NCBI RefSeq assembly: GCF_001427305.1 | Contig: NZ_LMFZ01000049.1 | Location: 124,001-188,000 of the forward strand | Length of the DNA: 64,000 nt | Origin: Duganella sp. Root1480D1 | GTDB taxonomy: Bacteria; Pseudomonadota; Gammaproteobacteria; Burkholderiales; Burkholderiaceae_D | Direction: 5' to 3' | Shown here: positions 44,752 through 54,564 of the stretch, one piece after another | How positions within the stretch are numbered: position 1 is the stretch's first letter | Layout of the letters: every line of letters begins with the position of its first letter | Made by a program: the position numbers and the translations under genes | The notes under the pieces: generated by a model | What the model was told of the DNA's origin: nothing | The model's database searches: none | Seen by the model: the letters and a program-made list of their open reading frames with translations, nothing else

Positions 44752-45050
44752 AGGAAGACTTTGGTCATGGTGATGGCCTGCATCACCGTCAGCACGCCAA
44801 GCCAGTAGTAGATCGGCCTGAGCTTGGCGCTGAGCCGCTCATCTATCAGAGCAATCATCTTTGCTTCGTGCTCCGCAAACATCGCGTGCAGTTCAGCTCG
44901 CTGAATGGCCAGGTCGGAGTCGTTTGCCACCGGCTGGCTCATCGCAAGTTTCAAGGCCTCCGCGTGTGCTTCAGCCTGCTCATGCGGGATACCTGCATCG
45001 GTTAGCGTCTTGATGTATTGCGCTGTATCAAACTGGATCGGCATGGTCAT
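44748..45050 (-). CDS. Small coiled-coil membrane protein (DUF1640-like)
   Basis: A 100-residue protein. FDTAQYIKTLTDAGIPHEQAEAHAEAL is the pattern of DUF1640/CCDC90-like proteins; a coiled coil follows (residues 40-75) and one C-terminal membrane helix ends the chain. The ATG at 45050 has a purine-rich GAGGGAG just upstream; another ATG lies 6 bp downstream. Function unknown. It is convergent with tatC. Confidence 0.7.
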   Translation of the reverse strand: MTMPIQFDTAQYIKTLTDAGIPHEQAEAHAEALKLAMSQPVANDSDLAIQRAELHAMFAEHEAKMIALIDERLSAKLRPIYYWLGVLTVMQAITMTKVFL

Positions 45051-45121
45051 GGCCACTCCCTCATTCATCGTAGCAGAATCGCCCCGCGGCGCGCGCGGGG
45101 CATGGGAGCAGCCTAAACCGA

Positions 45122-47035
45122 TTACTGCATCAGCTCTTTGATCACGCGCACAGGCGCGCTGCCGTAGCTCAGGAAGTCTTCATTGAACTCTTTCAGCGAG
45201 AACTTGCTGCCCAGGGCGGCGCGGCGCTGTTCGCGCAGTTCCATGATTTCGGAGAAGCCGGAGAAATAGCTGGTGAGCTGCACGGAGGTGAGCTGCGCGC
45301 GACGCCATTTCTCTTTCGCTTCGGCGGCAGTCTGGAAGGCCTGGCGGGTCAGCAGGTCGATCGCCTCCTCTTCCGTCATGCCCTTCACGTGCACGCTGTA
45401 ATCGAGGATGGTGTTGGTCACGCTGCGCAGGTTCCACTTCGAGTACATCAGCCACATCTCGGGATCGTTGTTGCCGTAGCCCGATTCCAGCATCATGCGC
45501 TCACTGTACACCGCCCAGCCTTCCACCATGGCGCCGTTGCCGAAGATCGACTTCACGATCGACGGCGACTTGTTGGCGTATACCAGTTGCGCATAGTGGC
45601 CGGGGATCGCTTCGTGCATGTTCAGGATCTGCAGGATCCAGTGGTTGTACTCGCGCAGGGTGGATTCGGCCTGCTCCGGCGTGGCGTCGTCCAGCGGAGT
45701 CACGTTGTAGTAAGTGCGGTCCTGCGGACGGTACGGGCCCGGGGCTTCGATGCTGGCGCCGGCCACGCCGCGCTGGTAGGCAGGGGTTTCTCGCACCACC
45801 AGCGGCCTGTTCGGGTCCAGCGTCAGCAGATCGTTCTTCACCACCCAATCCTGCAGCACAGGAATCTGGCGGCGGATCTCCGGGAAGAATTCTTCGCGAG
45901 TTACATGGTTGGACGACAGCTTGTCGATCATCATGCCGATCTTGGCGAAGCGGTCGGACGGCTTGGCTTTGTCGGCCAGGTACTTCGGCCACAGGTCGTC
46001 CGAAATGCGGTCCATGTTCGACAGCAGTTGTTCGCGGGCCGCCAGCGCTTTCTGGTAAGTCTGTTCGGCATTGCTGCCGGACTGGATGTCGTAGCCGAAC
46101 TTCGCTTCGTATAGCTCTTTGCCGATGCGGAAGGAACGCGCTCCGCTGATGGCCAGCGACTTGTCCAGTTCACCGAGCCAGGCGGCATAAGCCTCCACGG
46201 CTACCTTGGCAGCCGCGATGCGCTGCGAGTACAGGTTCTTTTCATTGGCGTTCAGGATCGAGTCCTGCGCCTGCTTGTCAAGGTCCGACAGCACGGCCAG
46301 CACGCCAGGTGCCTGGTCGATGGCCAGCTTCACGTGCTCGCGCGTCGGGTTCTTGATATTGTTGCGCGCCGCTTCGTAATACGCCGGCACGGAGGCGATA
46401 CGGCGCAGCAGGGTGCGCAGGCGTTGCGGCCGCGCGGCGTATTCGGTGTTCAGCACGAAGTCGATCGGGCTGGCGATATTGTAGATGGCCGGATTCCATT
46501 CCCATTCGCGGAAGGTGGTCAGGTACCAGCGGTCCGAGTTCAGCTTGTTCTGCAGCAGGCCAAGGTCGCTGCGCTGTTTCGGCGAAAGCTGCCTGGCGTC
46601 GATCTTGCCGAATTTTTCCAGCCATTCGTCGATGAAGGCGAGCTGCTGGTCGCGGTAAGCCTGGTCGGGAACGGTCAGTTGCGCGGCGGTGTCGTATTTG
46701 CCGACCGAAATGGCGGTTTCGGGATCAATGCGCCACAGCGCGCCGAGGAACTGATTGGCCTGGCCGTCGAATGCCTTGTCCTGGCGGCGTTCGGCAGGCA
46801 GCGGCTTGCTGGCCGCCGCTGCTTTGCCCTTATCCGCCTTGGATTTCCCGGCGGCCTTGCCACCCTTGGTGGATTTGGACGACGATTTGCTCGTCTTGCC
46901 CTTGCTGCTGCTGGACTTCTTGCTGACGGCCGTTTTGGCCGGAGTATTGGACTTCTTGGCCTTCGTCGCAGCGTCGGCTGGCGACAAGGCCAGGCCCAAC
47001 ATCATCGCGGCGAGGGCGATTTTGGTTTTCATCAT
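45122..47035 (-). CDS. DUF885-family predicted zinc peptidase with Lys-rich linker
   Basis: A 637-residue exported protein. After the signal peptide (MMKTKIALAAMMLGLALSPADA) comes a histone-H1-like stretch of about 60 residues made mainly of Lys, Ser, Ala and Gly. The DUF885 domain fills the rest and carries HEAIPGHYAQL, a variant metal-binding HExxH-type motif. DUF885 proteins are thought to be periplasmic metallo-hydrolases; the substrate is unknown. It appears to be the last gene of a minus-strand operon starting at 54489. Confidence 0.85.
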   Translation of the reverse strand: MMKTKIALAAMMLGLALSPADAATKAKKSNTPAKTAVSKKSSSSKGKTSKSSSKSTKGGKAAGKSKADKGKAAAASKPLPAERRQDKAFDGQANQFLGALWRIDPETAISVGKYDTAAQLTVPDQAYRDQQLAFIDEWLEKFGKIDARQLSPKQRSDLGLLQNKLNSDRWYLTTFREWEWNPAIYNIASPIDFVLNTEYAARPQRLRTLLRRIASVPAYYEAARNNIKNPTREHVKLAIDQAPGVLAVLSDLDKQAQDSILNANEKNLYSQRIAAAKVAVEAYAAWLGELDKSLAISGARSFRIGKELYEAKFGYDIQSGSNAEQTYQKALAAREQLLSNMDRISDDLWPKYLADKAKPSDRFAKIGMMIDKLSSNHVTREEFFPEIRRQIPVLQDWVVKNDLLTLDPNRPLVVRETPAYQRGVAGASIEAPGPYRPQDRTYYNVTPLDDATPEQAESTLREYNHWILQILNMHEAIPGHYAQLVYANKSPSIVKSIFGNGAMVEGWAVYSERMMLESGYGNNDPEMWLMYSKWNLRSVTNTILDYSVHVKGMTEEEAIDLLTRQAFQTAAEAKEKWRRAQLTSVQLTSYFSGFSEIMELREQRRAALGSKFSLKEFNEDFLSYGSAPVRVIKELMQ

Positions 47036-47070
47036 ATTTCAACCTCTTGCTAGTGCAGCGTGGGAGATTA

Positions 47071-47496
47071 TCACAAGCCGAGTGCTGCCCGCGCCCGGTC
47101 AGGGTCAAGGCCAGCGGCTGCCTTGGCCGCATCGGGCGGCAGCCATTGTGGAAAGGGGATTTCTTCGTTGACGTGCTTGCCGGTGGCGGTATGCACCTGG
47201 CGTACCCGCGCCACTGCGCCGGCCGGCAATTCGCCCGCCAATGCTGCTACGGCGGGCCACAGGCGACGGTGCACCAGGGTCAGTTTGCCGGCCACCAGGC
47301 GGCAGACCAGGATGTCGTCATTCTCCTGCACCTCGCTGAGCACGGCGAAAATGCGCTTTCCTTCAGGGTGGCCCCACCAGCTTCCCTTGATCGGCGCGCC
47401 GATGATGGCTTCCGTCAGCGTGGGCGCTTTTCCGCGCGCTGATGCCAGTACGACGCCGTGCTGCTCGACGAAGGCCAATGCCTGCTGCGCGTTCAT
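47071..47496 (-). CDS. Hypothetical protein
   Basis: A 141-residue soluble protein I cannot assign. GKAPTLTEAIIGAPIKGSWWG and DILVCRLVAGKLTLVHRRLW suggest a small alpha/beta fold in which the paired tryptophans and the arginines may be functional. Its start overlaps the DUF2785 stop by 4 bp, so it is translationally coupled. DUF885 follows after 35 bp. Confidence 0.7.
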   Translation of the reverse strand: MNAQQALAFVEQHGVVLASARGKAPTLTEAIIGAPIKGSWWGHPEGKRIFAVLSEVQENDDILVCRLVAGKLTLVHRRLWPAVAALAGELPAGAVARVRQVHTATGKHVNEEIPFPQWLPPDAAKAAAGLDPDRARAALGL

Positions 47497-48404
47497 TCTG
47501 CAACCTGTCGCAAGGTGCGCAGCAGCAGTGGCTTGAGGCAGCTACGCTGCGCTTCATCCTTGCTTTCGCTGACGTTGACATAGAGCGGCTGCAGGAAACC
47601 CTTCAGGTTGTGCTTGCGGGCCAGTGCCCCTTGTTGCGTGCTGGCGGATGCGGGGGCCACTGCCAGACGGGCGAACCAGGCATCCCAGTCGCTGCATGCC
47701 AGGGTCTTGGCGCGCGACAGGTAGAAGACGGGCGCCATCAGGCGTTCGCCTTCACCGTAATGGTAGAAATGTTCGCCAGGCGGTGCAACCTGGCTGGCGA
47801 TAGCTGCCAGTATTTGCTCGTGTTCCGGGCGGCCAAGCGCCGGATTGAGCGAGAGCTGGAGCATGATGTCGGCAGCGTGCGCGACACCGTGGCGCCAGCC
47901 CTGCTTTTCGTCAAAACCCCGGTAGTCGTTCACGCCGCGCAGGTATTCCGTCGCAGCATTGACCAGTTGCGCGCGCTGTTCGGTGGACAGGTAAGGCTTG
48001 ATGCGGTCCACTCGCGCTACGTCTGCCAGCACCAAAGCGGCGAAAGGCCGCGCGAAACCTTGCGGGTCTGGTGCTTGCAGTTGCGCGGTAAGGCGGATGC
48101 GCAGCTCCTGCACTGTTGTGGCATCCAGCTTGTCGGCACGCATCCAGGCCTGCAGGGCTTCGAATGCCAGCTCGTCACGCTCGACCGGGTCGGGCGATGA
48201 CAGGCAGGACACGGCTTGCAGCGCCAGTGCCTGGCGCCGGGCGTGGTCGTCGACCAGCCACTTTACGGCCTTGACGTCGCGCAAAGCGGGGGTGGGACAG
48301 GTAGCCGGCATGGCGCCCGGCGTGCCGGCCGCCGACAGCAACGGCGCCGCCAGGCAAGCCATCGCCAGTGCGGCGGCGTGGACGGCAATTGATGACAGTT
48401 GCAT
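47493..48404 (-). CDS. DUF2785-family exported protein
   Basis: A 303-residue protein with a signal peptide and a helical domain. RDELAFEALQAWMRADKLD, then DYRGFDEKQGWRHGVAHAAD and EHEQILAAIASQV are the DUF2785 hallmarks; the GWRHxVAHAAD histidines look like an active or metal site. Function unknown. It lies 8 bp after the SNF2 helicase. Confidence 0.8.
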   Translation of the reverse strand: MQLSSIAVHAAALAMACLAAPLLSAAGTPGAMPATCPTPALRDVKAVKWLVDDHARRQALALQAVSCLSSPDPVERDELAFEALQAWMRADKLDATTVQELRIRLTAQLQAPDPQGFARPFAALVLADVARVDRIKPYLSTEQRAQLVNAATEYLRGVNDYRGFDEKQGWRHGVAHAADIMLQLSLNPALGRPEHEQILAAIASQVAPPGEHFYHYGEGERLMAPVFYLSRAKTLACSDWDAWFARLAVAPASASTQQGALARKHNLKGFLQPLYVNVSESKDEAQRSCLKPLLLRTLRQVAE

Positions 48405-48412
48405 AGCGTCTC

Positions 48413-51400
48413 CTATCCGAAGCGGCGCAAGCCTTCGTGCAGCATCGCCAGCATGTCTTCCGCCGTCATGCGCGCGGCAGTGTCGCTGCCATCGAGCAGG
48501 CTGTCCGCCAGTTCGCGTTTATGGCCATGCAGTTCAACGATGCCTTCCTCAATGGTGTTGCGCGCCACCAGGCGGTAAATGGTGACCGGCCGCAGTTGCC
48601 CCATGCGGTGCGCGCGGTCGGAGGCCTGGTCTTCCACGGCAGGATTCCACCATGGGTCCATGTGGACCACATAATCTGCTGCGGTCAGGTTGATGCCGAC
48701 GCCGCCGGCTTTGAGGCTGATCAGGAATACATCGCCATCGCCGGCCTGGAAGGCGTCCACCGACTGTTTGCGCGCAGCCATCGGCGTGCTACCGTCGAGG
48801 TATTGGTACTTGACCTGATTGCGATCCAGATGGGCGCGGATCAACGCCAGGTGGTCGACGAACTGGCTGAACACCAGCACCTTGTGGCGGTTCTCCAGCA
48901 AGCCCTCCAGCAGGCGCGCAAAGGCGGCCAGCTTGCTCGACTCCAGCCGCAGCGAAGGCGCGACCAGGTTCGGATTGCAGCAGGCACGGCGCAGCTTCAT
49001 GATTTCCGCCAGGATCTGCATCGATTTCCGGTCTGCCGGGCCTTCGATGGAGGCCAGGTTTTCCAGGGCGTCACGGCGCAGCGATTCGTACAGCGCGGTT
49101 TCCTCCGGCGACAGGTCGACTTCCAGCACGATCTCGGTGCGTGCCGGCAGTTCGGTCAGCACTTGCGCCTTGGTCCGGCGCAGCACGAAAGGCCCGATCA
49201 GGCGGCGCAGGCGATTGCGCGCCCCGACCTCCGCACGATGATCCTGCTGGCGCTCGATGGGGCCGGCAAAGCGCAGGTTGAACTGTTCGTGGCTGCCAAG
49301 CAGGCCGGGATTGATAAAGCGGAACAGGTTCCACAGTTCGCCGAGGTGGTTCTCCAGCGGGGTGCCGGTGGCCACCATCCTGAAGTCGCCCTTCAGCGCC
49401 ATCACGGCCTGCGAGCGCTTGGTGGCCGCATTCTTGATGTTCTGCGCTTCGTCCAGCACGATGGTGTGCCACTTCGGCTTGGTGAAACGCTCGGATTCCA
49501 GTTGCAGCAGGCCGTAACTGGTGATCACCAGGTCGAATGGGCCGGCGTTGCTGACGATGTCGTCACGCTCGCCGGTGGCATACATTTTCACGTTCAGCGT
49601 CGGCGCAAAGCGCGCCGCCTCGCTGGCCCAGTTCAGGCAGACCGAGGTCGGGGCCACCACCAGCGTCGGCCCTTGCGGCGCGCGCAGCAGGACCAGGGCC
49701 AAGGCCTGCAAGGTCTTGCCCAGGCCCATATCGTCCGCCAGGCAGGCGCCAACGCCCCAATGTGCCAGGCGGGCCAGCCATTCGAAGCCGGCCAACTGGT
49801 AATCGCGCAACTCGGCCTGCAGGGTGCTTGGAAGTTGCGGCGTGTAGCTGGCGCTGGCTTCGATGCGCTGCAAGTGCTCGCGCCACATGGCATCCGCCTC
49901 CACCATGCCGACGTCGTTGGCCAGTTCTTCCAGCACGAAAGCAGCCAGGCGGTGCACCTTCATGCCGGCGTCGTCGTCCTCGCCATAGGTGGCAAGCTCG
50001 GACAGCCGGCGGTGCAGCTCTTCCGACAGCGCCAGGAATTCCTTGTCGCCCAAGGCGATGAAGCGGCTCTTGCCGGCGCGGATCATGTCCAGCAGCGAGC
50101 GCAGGTCCAGTACGCGGTCTTCATCGACCACCAACTGGCCGCTGGCGGCGAACCAGTCCTTCTTGCTCTTGATGCTCAGGCGCAGCTGCTTGGTGTACAC
50201 CGGCTTGGTGAGGCGGAAGGCTTCTCCCTCCGGCCACGCCAGCACCACCTTGTCGGCGCCCTGCTCCTGCAATTCAGCCAGCAGCTGCAGGCATAATGCC
50301 GGCTCGCCCAGCAGCCATTCGCCGTGCTCCTCGGTGGCTTGCTCCAGCACTTCGCACTTGAGCACCAGCTGGCGCTCGGCATCGCGCTCGCCTACCAGGC
50401 TGCGGCGCGCCTGGACCGAGCGGCCATTGACGTCTGCAATCACGTTCTCGGCGCCGGCCCCTGGGGCGTAATACGGCCCGGCATCGCGCAGCGGGCGCAC
50501 CTGAATCTGCATCTTCAAGCCCTGCTGGTAAGGCAGCAGGTGGATGTGCAGGCGCGGGTCGGCATCGCACTGTTCGGTGTTGGCAGCACCGCCGCCGATA
50601 TCGGATTGCACGGTGACCATCGATGACACCGTGCCGATTGCCTTCAGTACCTGGTCCTTGGCGTGCTCCGGCACGCTCAGGCCATCGCCGACAATGGCGG
50701 CGATGCGGCGATGCTCGTCCTGTACGCTGACCACGCGCAGGCGGTTGGGCGCTTCGCGCACCACGATCAGGTTGGCGTTCAGGTTTTCAATGGCGGGGTG
50801 CAGCGCCAGGTGCAACTGGCCCTGGTGCGTGCGGATCAGCAGTTCCGGCGCTCCCGCCAGCAGTTCGACGCGGGTATCCGGCGCCTCCATCCAGAACACC
50901 AATGGATGACCGACCAGCGCGAGCACCGCCTGTTCAATGTCGATGTCGTAGCGCAGGCCGGAAGAGTAAGCCTGGCGGGAGGGCATGATGGCGCTGCTGA
51001 CACGCATGTCTTGCGGCGTAAGGAATTCCATCTGCGCCCCGTCGTCGCGCAGGCGTTTCAGTGCGACCGGGCGCGCCTTGCCCCAGGCGCCGCGTGCATC
51101 CCTTTTTTGCTCACGCGGCTCAATTTCAGCGATGCCTTGTCGTTCGCCATAGGTGATAGTCCAGACCAGGCGCATTTCGCCGCCAGTCTCGGGGCCGCCC
51201 TGCTGCAGGTTGATCAGGGCAGCCAACTGGCGCTGCCATGCTTCCTGGCGCTCGAACCAGGTGGCCATATCGGCAAACCCAAGTTGCTCGCGCAAGGCAG
51301 CCGCACGCCCCGCTGCCGCCTCATCGCCAAGATGGCCCAGCAGGCTTTCCGCGCCGCCGGCCAGCAGCATGAAGCCTGCCGCCTCGGCAGCTTGCGACAA

Positions 51401-52579
51401 GTCCTGCAGTTCGGCGCGGCGCTGCTTCAATTGCGGCAGCGCGAGCCAATAATACAGCATGCATTGGAACATCTGCGCCTGCAGCGGTGCTTCCCAGGCG
51501 CGCTGGGTCACCAGGTCGGCCTGCATGGTGCCGGCGCGGACCTGGCGCAGCATGCTCAGTTGCTGGTACACCGCGCTATCGGCATTGTGCTGGGCGTGCA
51601 CCGCTACGTCGAGGTAGCTCTCCGCCGATTTCAGGTGCTTCGCATCGCCGCTGCGCAGCAGCGCCAGGATGTACAGGTGCCCCGCAATGCCCTGGAACAG
51701 GTGCTTGCGCTTGCCGGATTCGCGGCGGATCGATTTCAACGCGGCTTCAAAGCCATTGATCGCACCCGTCACGTCGCCGCGCAGCAGCAGCACAGCACTG
51801 GAGAAGCACTGCGCCAGCGCGCCGTCCATCCCTTCCATATAGCGCACGGTATCGGCCAGTTTGCCGCACAGGATGGCGTGTTCCGCCATCGCCAGCCGCA
51901 AGGCCGGGCTGACCTGCTGCCCGGCGGCCTGGCGGCGCTGCAGGTGGCGTTCGGCATAGCCGCGCACCAATGGCGCCAAGCCGGGCTCGCGTTGGGTGTG
52001 CTGGATCAGCAGCATCAGCACATCGTCCTGCAGTGCCGGATGCACTAGCAGCAGCATGCCCGCTTCGAACGGGCGCGAGAAGATGTCGACAATCGGATGC
52101 AGTTGCGCGGCTTCGTAGCACACCATGCACGCAGCCAGCAGCGGCATCACGTCCCGCGGCGGGCGGCCGCGCAGCATGGCCATGCGCAGGCGCGCCACGC
52201 CGTGGCGGTAGCTGCGCGGCTCGTAGGCGCCGTTCCAGTTCTGGCGCATCGGGTTCAGCGACTCGTAGGCCTTGCAGATATCGTCCAGCAGGTGGGCGCC
52301 GATGGCGGCGCGGATGGCGGGCCAGCGCAGGCGGGCGTTGCAGACGTAGCCGCGGCCCATCACAGCGGTGGTAAAGGCCAGGCGCTCCAGCTTGAGCAGC
52401 GGGTCGTCCAGCGTCAGGGTAGTGAAGGCCTGGCCGTTTGCATCGCGGATGCCGGCGGCCACCACGTGGTCGAGGATGGCGGTGCGGCCGACCGGGTCGC
52501 CCACCAGTGACAGCAAGGCGAGAACGGCCTTTTCAGGCTGTTCGAGGGCTTCGAATTCCGCCAGCAGGGTGTCGCTCAT
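48413..52579 (-). CDS. Large SNF2-family helicase
   Basis: A 1388-residue Swi2/Snf2 ATPase. The core is C-terminal: Walker A (LADDMGLGKTLQALALV, about residue 950), motif II DEAQ in HTIVLDEAQNIKN, TGTPLENHLGELWNLFRFI, and the late motifs LISLKAGGVGINLTAADYV and DRAHRMGQLRPVTIYRLVA. The N-terminal 900 residues include a helical repeat-like section (about 100-450) and a beta-rich middle. It differs from the helicase at 7.5 kb in length and motif II. Its start overlaps the S9 peptidase stop by 4 bp. Confidence 0.9.
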   Translation of the reverse strand: MSDTLLAEFEALEQPEKAVLALLSLVGDPVGRTAILDHVVAAGIRDANGQAFTTLTLDDPLLKLERLAFTTAVMGRGYVCNARLRWPAIRAAIGAHLLDDICKAYESLNPMRQNWNGAYEPRSYRHGVARLRMAMLRGRPPRDVMPLLAACMVCYEAAQLHPIVDIFSRPFEAGMLLLVHPALQDDVLMLLIQHTQREPGLAPLVRGYAERHLQRRQAAGQQVSPALRLAMAEHAILCGKLADTVRYMEGMDGALAQCFSSAVLLLRGDVTGAINGFEAALKSIRRESGKRKHLFQGIAGHLYILALLRSGDAKHLKSAESYLDVAVHAQHNADSAVYQQLSMLRQVRAGTMQADLVTQRAWEAPLQAQMFQCMLYYWLALPQLKQRRAELQDLSQAAEAAGFMLLAGGAESLLGHLGDEAAAGRAAALREQLGFADMATWFERQEAWQRQLAALINLQQGGPETGGEMRLVWTITYGERQGIAEIEPREQKRDARGAWGKARPVALKRLRDDGAQMEFLTPQDMRVSSAIMPSRQAYSSGLRYDIDIEQAVLALVGHPLVFWMEAPDTRVELLAGAPELLIRTHQGQLHLALHPAIENLNANLIVVREAPNRLRVVSVQDEHRRIAAIVGDGLSVPEHAKDQVLKAIGTVSSMVTVQSDIGGGAANTEQCDADPRLHIHLLPYQQGLKMQIQVRPLRDAGPYYAPGAGAENVIADVNGRSVQARRSLVGERDAERQLVLKCEVLEQATEEHGEWLLGEPALCLQLLAELQEQGADKVVLAWPEGEAFRLTKPVYTKQLRLSIKSKKDWFAASGQLVVDEDRVLDLRSLLDMIRAGKSRFIALGDKEFLALSEELHRRLSELATYGEDDDAGMKVHRLAAFVLEELANDVGMVEADAMWREHLQRIEASASYTPQLPSTLQAELRDYQLAGFEWLARLAHWGVGACLADDMGLGKTLQALALVLLRAPQGPTLVVAPTSVCLNWASEAARFAPTLNVKMYATGERDDIVSNAGPFDLVITSYGLLQLESERFTKPKWHTIVLDEAQNIKNAATKRSQAVMALKGDFRMVATGTPLENHLGELWNLFRFINPGLLGSHEQFNLRFAGPIERQQDHRAEVGARNRLRRLIGPFVLRRTKAQVLTELPARTEIVLEVDLSPEETALYESLRRDALENLASIEGPADRKSMQILAEIMKLRRACCNPNLVAPSLRLESSKLAAFARLLEGLLENRHKVLVFSQFVDHLALIRAHLDRNQVKYQYLDGSTPMAARKQSVDAFQAGDGDVFLISLKAGGVGINLTAADYVVHMDPWWNPAVEDQASDRAHRMGQLRPVTIYRLVARNTIEEGIVELHGHKRELADSLLDGSDTAARMTAEDMLAMLHEGLRRFG

Positions 52580-54489
52580 CCGGTCAAGCCAAACATGCGT
52601 TGGTAAAAGTCCAGCTCCGCCTGCAGTGTACGCACGATGGTGTCGGCCTTGCGGAAACCGTGGCCTTCGCCTGCCAGTTCAATATAAGTCACCGGGATGC
52701 CGCGCTTGCGCAGCGCATTCACCATGGCTTCCGATTGCTGCGGCGGCACGACCTTGTCGTCCAGGCCCTGGAAGAAGATCATGGGGCGCGACAGGCGGCC
52801 GGTGTGGTTGATCGGGGAGCGCTCGGCGTACACTGCCTCGGCCTGCTCCTTGGGCGCGATCAGGTATTCGTTGTAGTGCGATTCGAATTTGTGCGAGTCG
52901 TCATCCAGCCCTTTCAGGTCGGACACCCCGTAATAACTGGCGCCCAGCTTGAATACATCGTGGAAGGTCAATGCGCACAGCGTGGTCAGGCCACCGGCGC
53001 TGCTGCCGCGTATGATCAGGCGTTCGCCGTCTGCCAGGCCTTGCGCAACCAGGTGGCGCGCGCCGGCGATGCAGTCTTCCACATCGACGACGCCCCACTG
53101 GCCTTTCAGCGCATCGCGGAAGGCGCGGCCGAAGCCGGTACTGCCGCCATAGTTCACGTCCAGCACCCCGAAACCGCGGCTGGACCAGAATTGCGTTTTC
53201 AGGCTCAGGGTGCTGGCCGCCATGCCGGTCGGCCCGCCGTGGCTGATGACGATGACCGGCGGCTTTTCGCCTTCCGCTGCGTGCACGTTCTGATTGGTTG
53301 GGGGATAGTAGAAAGCATAGGCCGTGCGGCCGTTGGCGCTTGGGTAGCTGATGCTTGAGGGGACAGACAAGTAGCCCGGCGCCGGCAGCTCGGCGATCGA
53401 ACGCTCCAGGACTTCCCGCTCGCCGGTCGCCAGGTCGATACGGGCAATCTCCGACGCGATGGTCGGGCTGCCCGCCAGTACGACCACATAGCCGTCGCCC
53501 ACGCGCAGTTCGCGGATTTCCTGGTATGGCGTGGCGATCGGCTCCAGCACGGTGCTGCCGGCATGCAGGCGCCCCAGCTTGCTGACGCCTTGTTCTATAT
53601 AGCTGCACACAATGTCGCCGCCGGCGCCGAAGCCGTACAGCGAATTGCCGAAGGCCCAGTGCGGGGTTGCGAACTCCGCCGCCATCGGGCACAGCGCCTC
53701 GACCGCGCTGGCCGTGCCGCCTGCGCCTTCGCGCAGGCAGTACAGGTTCCACCAGCCGCTGCGGTCCGAGACGAAGTGCAGCGCGCCAGCAGGCGACCAC
53801 TCGGGCTGGCAGATCGATTCCTGCGGCCCGCCCGCCACGCGCGAAGGCGTGCCAAGGCGGCCGTCGGCCTGTACATCCGCCACCCACAATTCGGTGCCCT
53901 GCCACGGCATGCGCGGGTGATCCCACGACAGCCAGGCCAGGCGGCGGCTGTCCGGCGACAGGCGTGGCGAGGAATAAAAGTCATTGCCCATCACGAGCAC
54001 CTGTTCGGTGCCATCAAAGCCTACCGCGCAAATGGTATTCACCGGCTGGCCATGCGAGCCCTCATCCTGCGGATGCTGCTCCCGCACCGCGATCAGCCGC
54101 GCATGGGCGTGGTCAAACACGAAATCCGCGAAGCGCTGGCGCCCCGGCGAGGTGAATGCCTCTGCGTTGCCGCCTGGGGCAAGGCGGTACAGGCGGTTGT
54201 CCGCATGATGGGAGAACACCGCCACGCCATTGGCCACGGCATAGGCGCCGCCGCCGTATTCATGCACGCGATTGCGAACGTTGAACGGCATCGGCGTCAC
54301 TTCGCCAGCCGCAGCACCCTGGCGGCGCATCAAGGTGGTCCGCCCGGCTTCGGCAGCGCGTCCGGCCAGCCAATAAATATCCGCCGCGTCCAGGACGACC
54401 GAAGACAGCGGTGTAGCGCCTGCGGCAACCATCTCGGCGCTGATCGGTGATGGCCAGGCGCCAAAAGGCGCGGTGGAGGTGGATGTCAT
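52576..54489 (-). CDS. Prolyl-oligopeptidase-family (S9) serine peptidase
   Basis: A 637-residue enzyme with a beta-propeller N-terminal part and a C-terminal alpha/beta-hydrolase domain. The triad is visible: Ser497 in GSSAGG, Asp578 in GLDDKVVPP and His610 in GEGHGF. No signal peptide is seen, so it is probably cytoplasmic, cutting short peptides. It is the first gene of the minus-strand operon, divergent from hemE. Confidence 0.92.
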   Translation of the reverse strand: MTSTSTAPFGAWPSPISAEMVAAGATPLSSVVLDAADIYWLAGRAAEAGRTTLMRRQGAAAGEVTPMPFNVRNRVHEYGGGAYAVANGVAVFSHHADNRLYRLAPGGNAEAFTSPGRQRFADFVFDHAHARLIAVREQHPQDEGSHGQPVNTICAVGFDGTEQVLVMGNDFYSSPRLSPDSRRLAWLSWDHPRMPWQGTELWVADVQADGRLGTPSRVAGGPQESICQPEWSPAGALHFVSDRSGWWNLYCLREGAGGTASAVEALCPMAAEFATPHWAFGNSLYGFGAGGDIVCSYIEQGVSKLGRLHAGSTVLEPIATPYQEIRELRVGDGYVVVLAGSPTIASEIARIDLATGEREVLERSIAELPAPGYLSVPSSISYPSANGRTAYAFYYPPTNQNVHAAEGEKPPVIVISHGGPTGMAASTLSLKTQFWSSRGFGVLDVNYGGSTGFGRAFRDALKGQWGVVDVEDCIAGARHLVAQGLADGERLIIRGSSAGGLTTLCALTFHDVFKLGASYYGVSDLKGLDDDSHKFESHYNEYLIAPKEQAEAVYAERSPINHTGRLSRPMIFFQGLDDKVVPPQQSEAMVNALRKRGIPVTYIELAGEGHGFRKADTIVRTLQAELDFYQRMFGLTG

Positions 54490-54564
54490 GGGCGCTCCAA
54501 AACGCGTAAAAACAGGGCAGGGATGCGATAATACCCCCTTTCTATCTGCTTTAGATTGTCTTTC

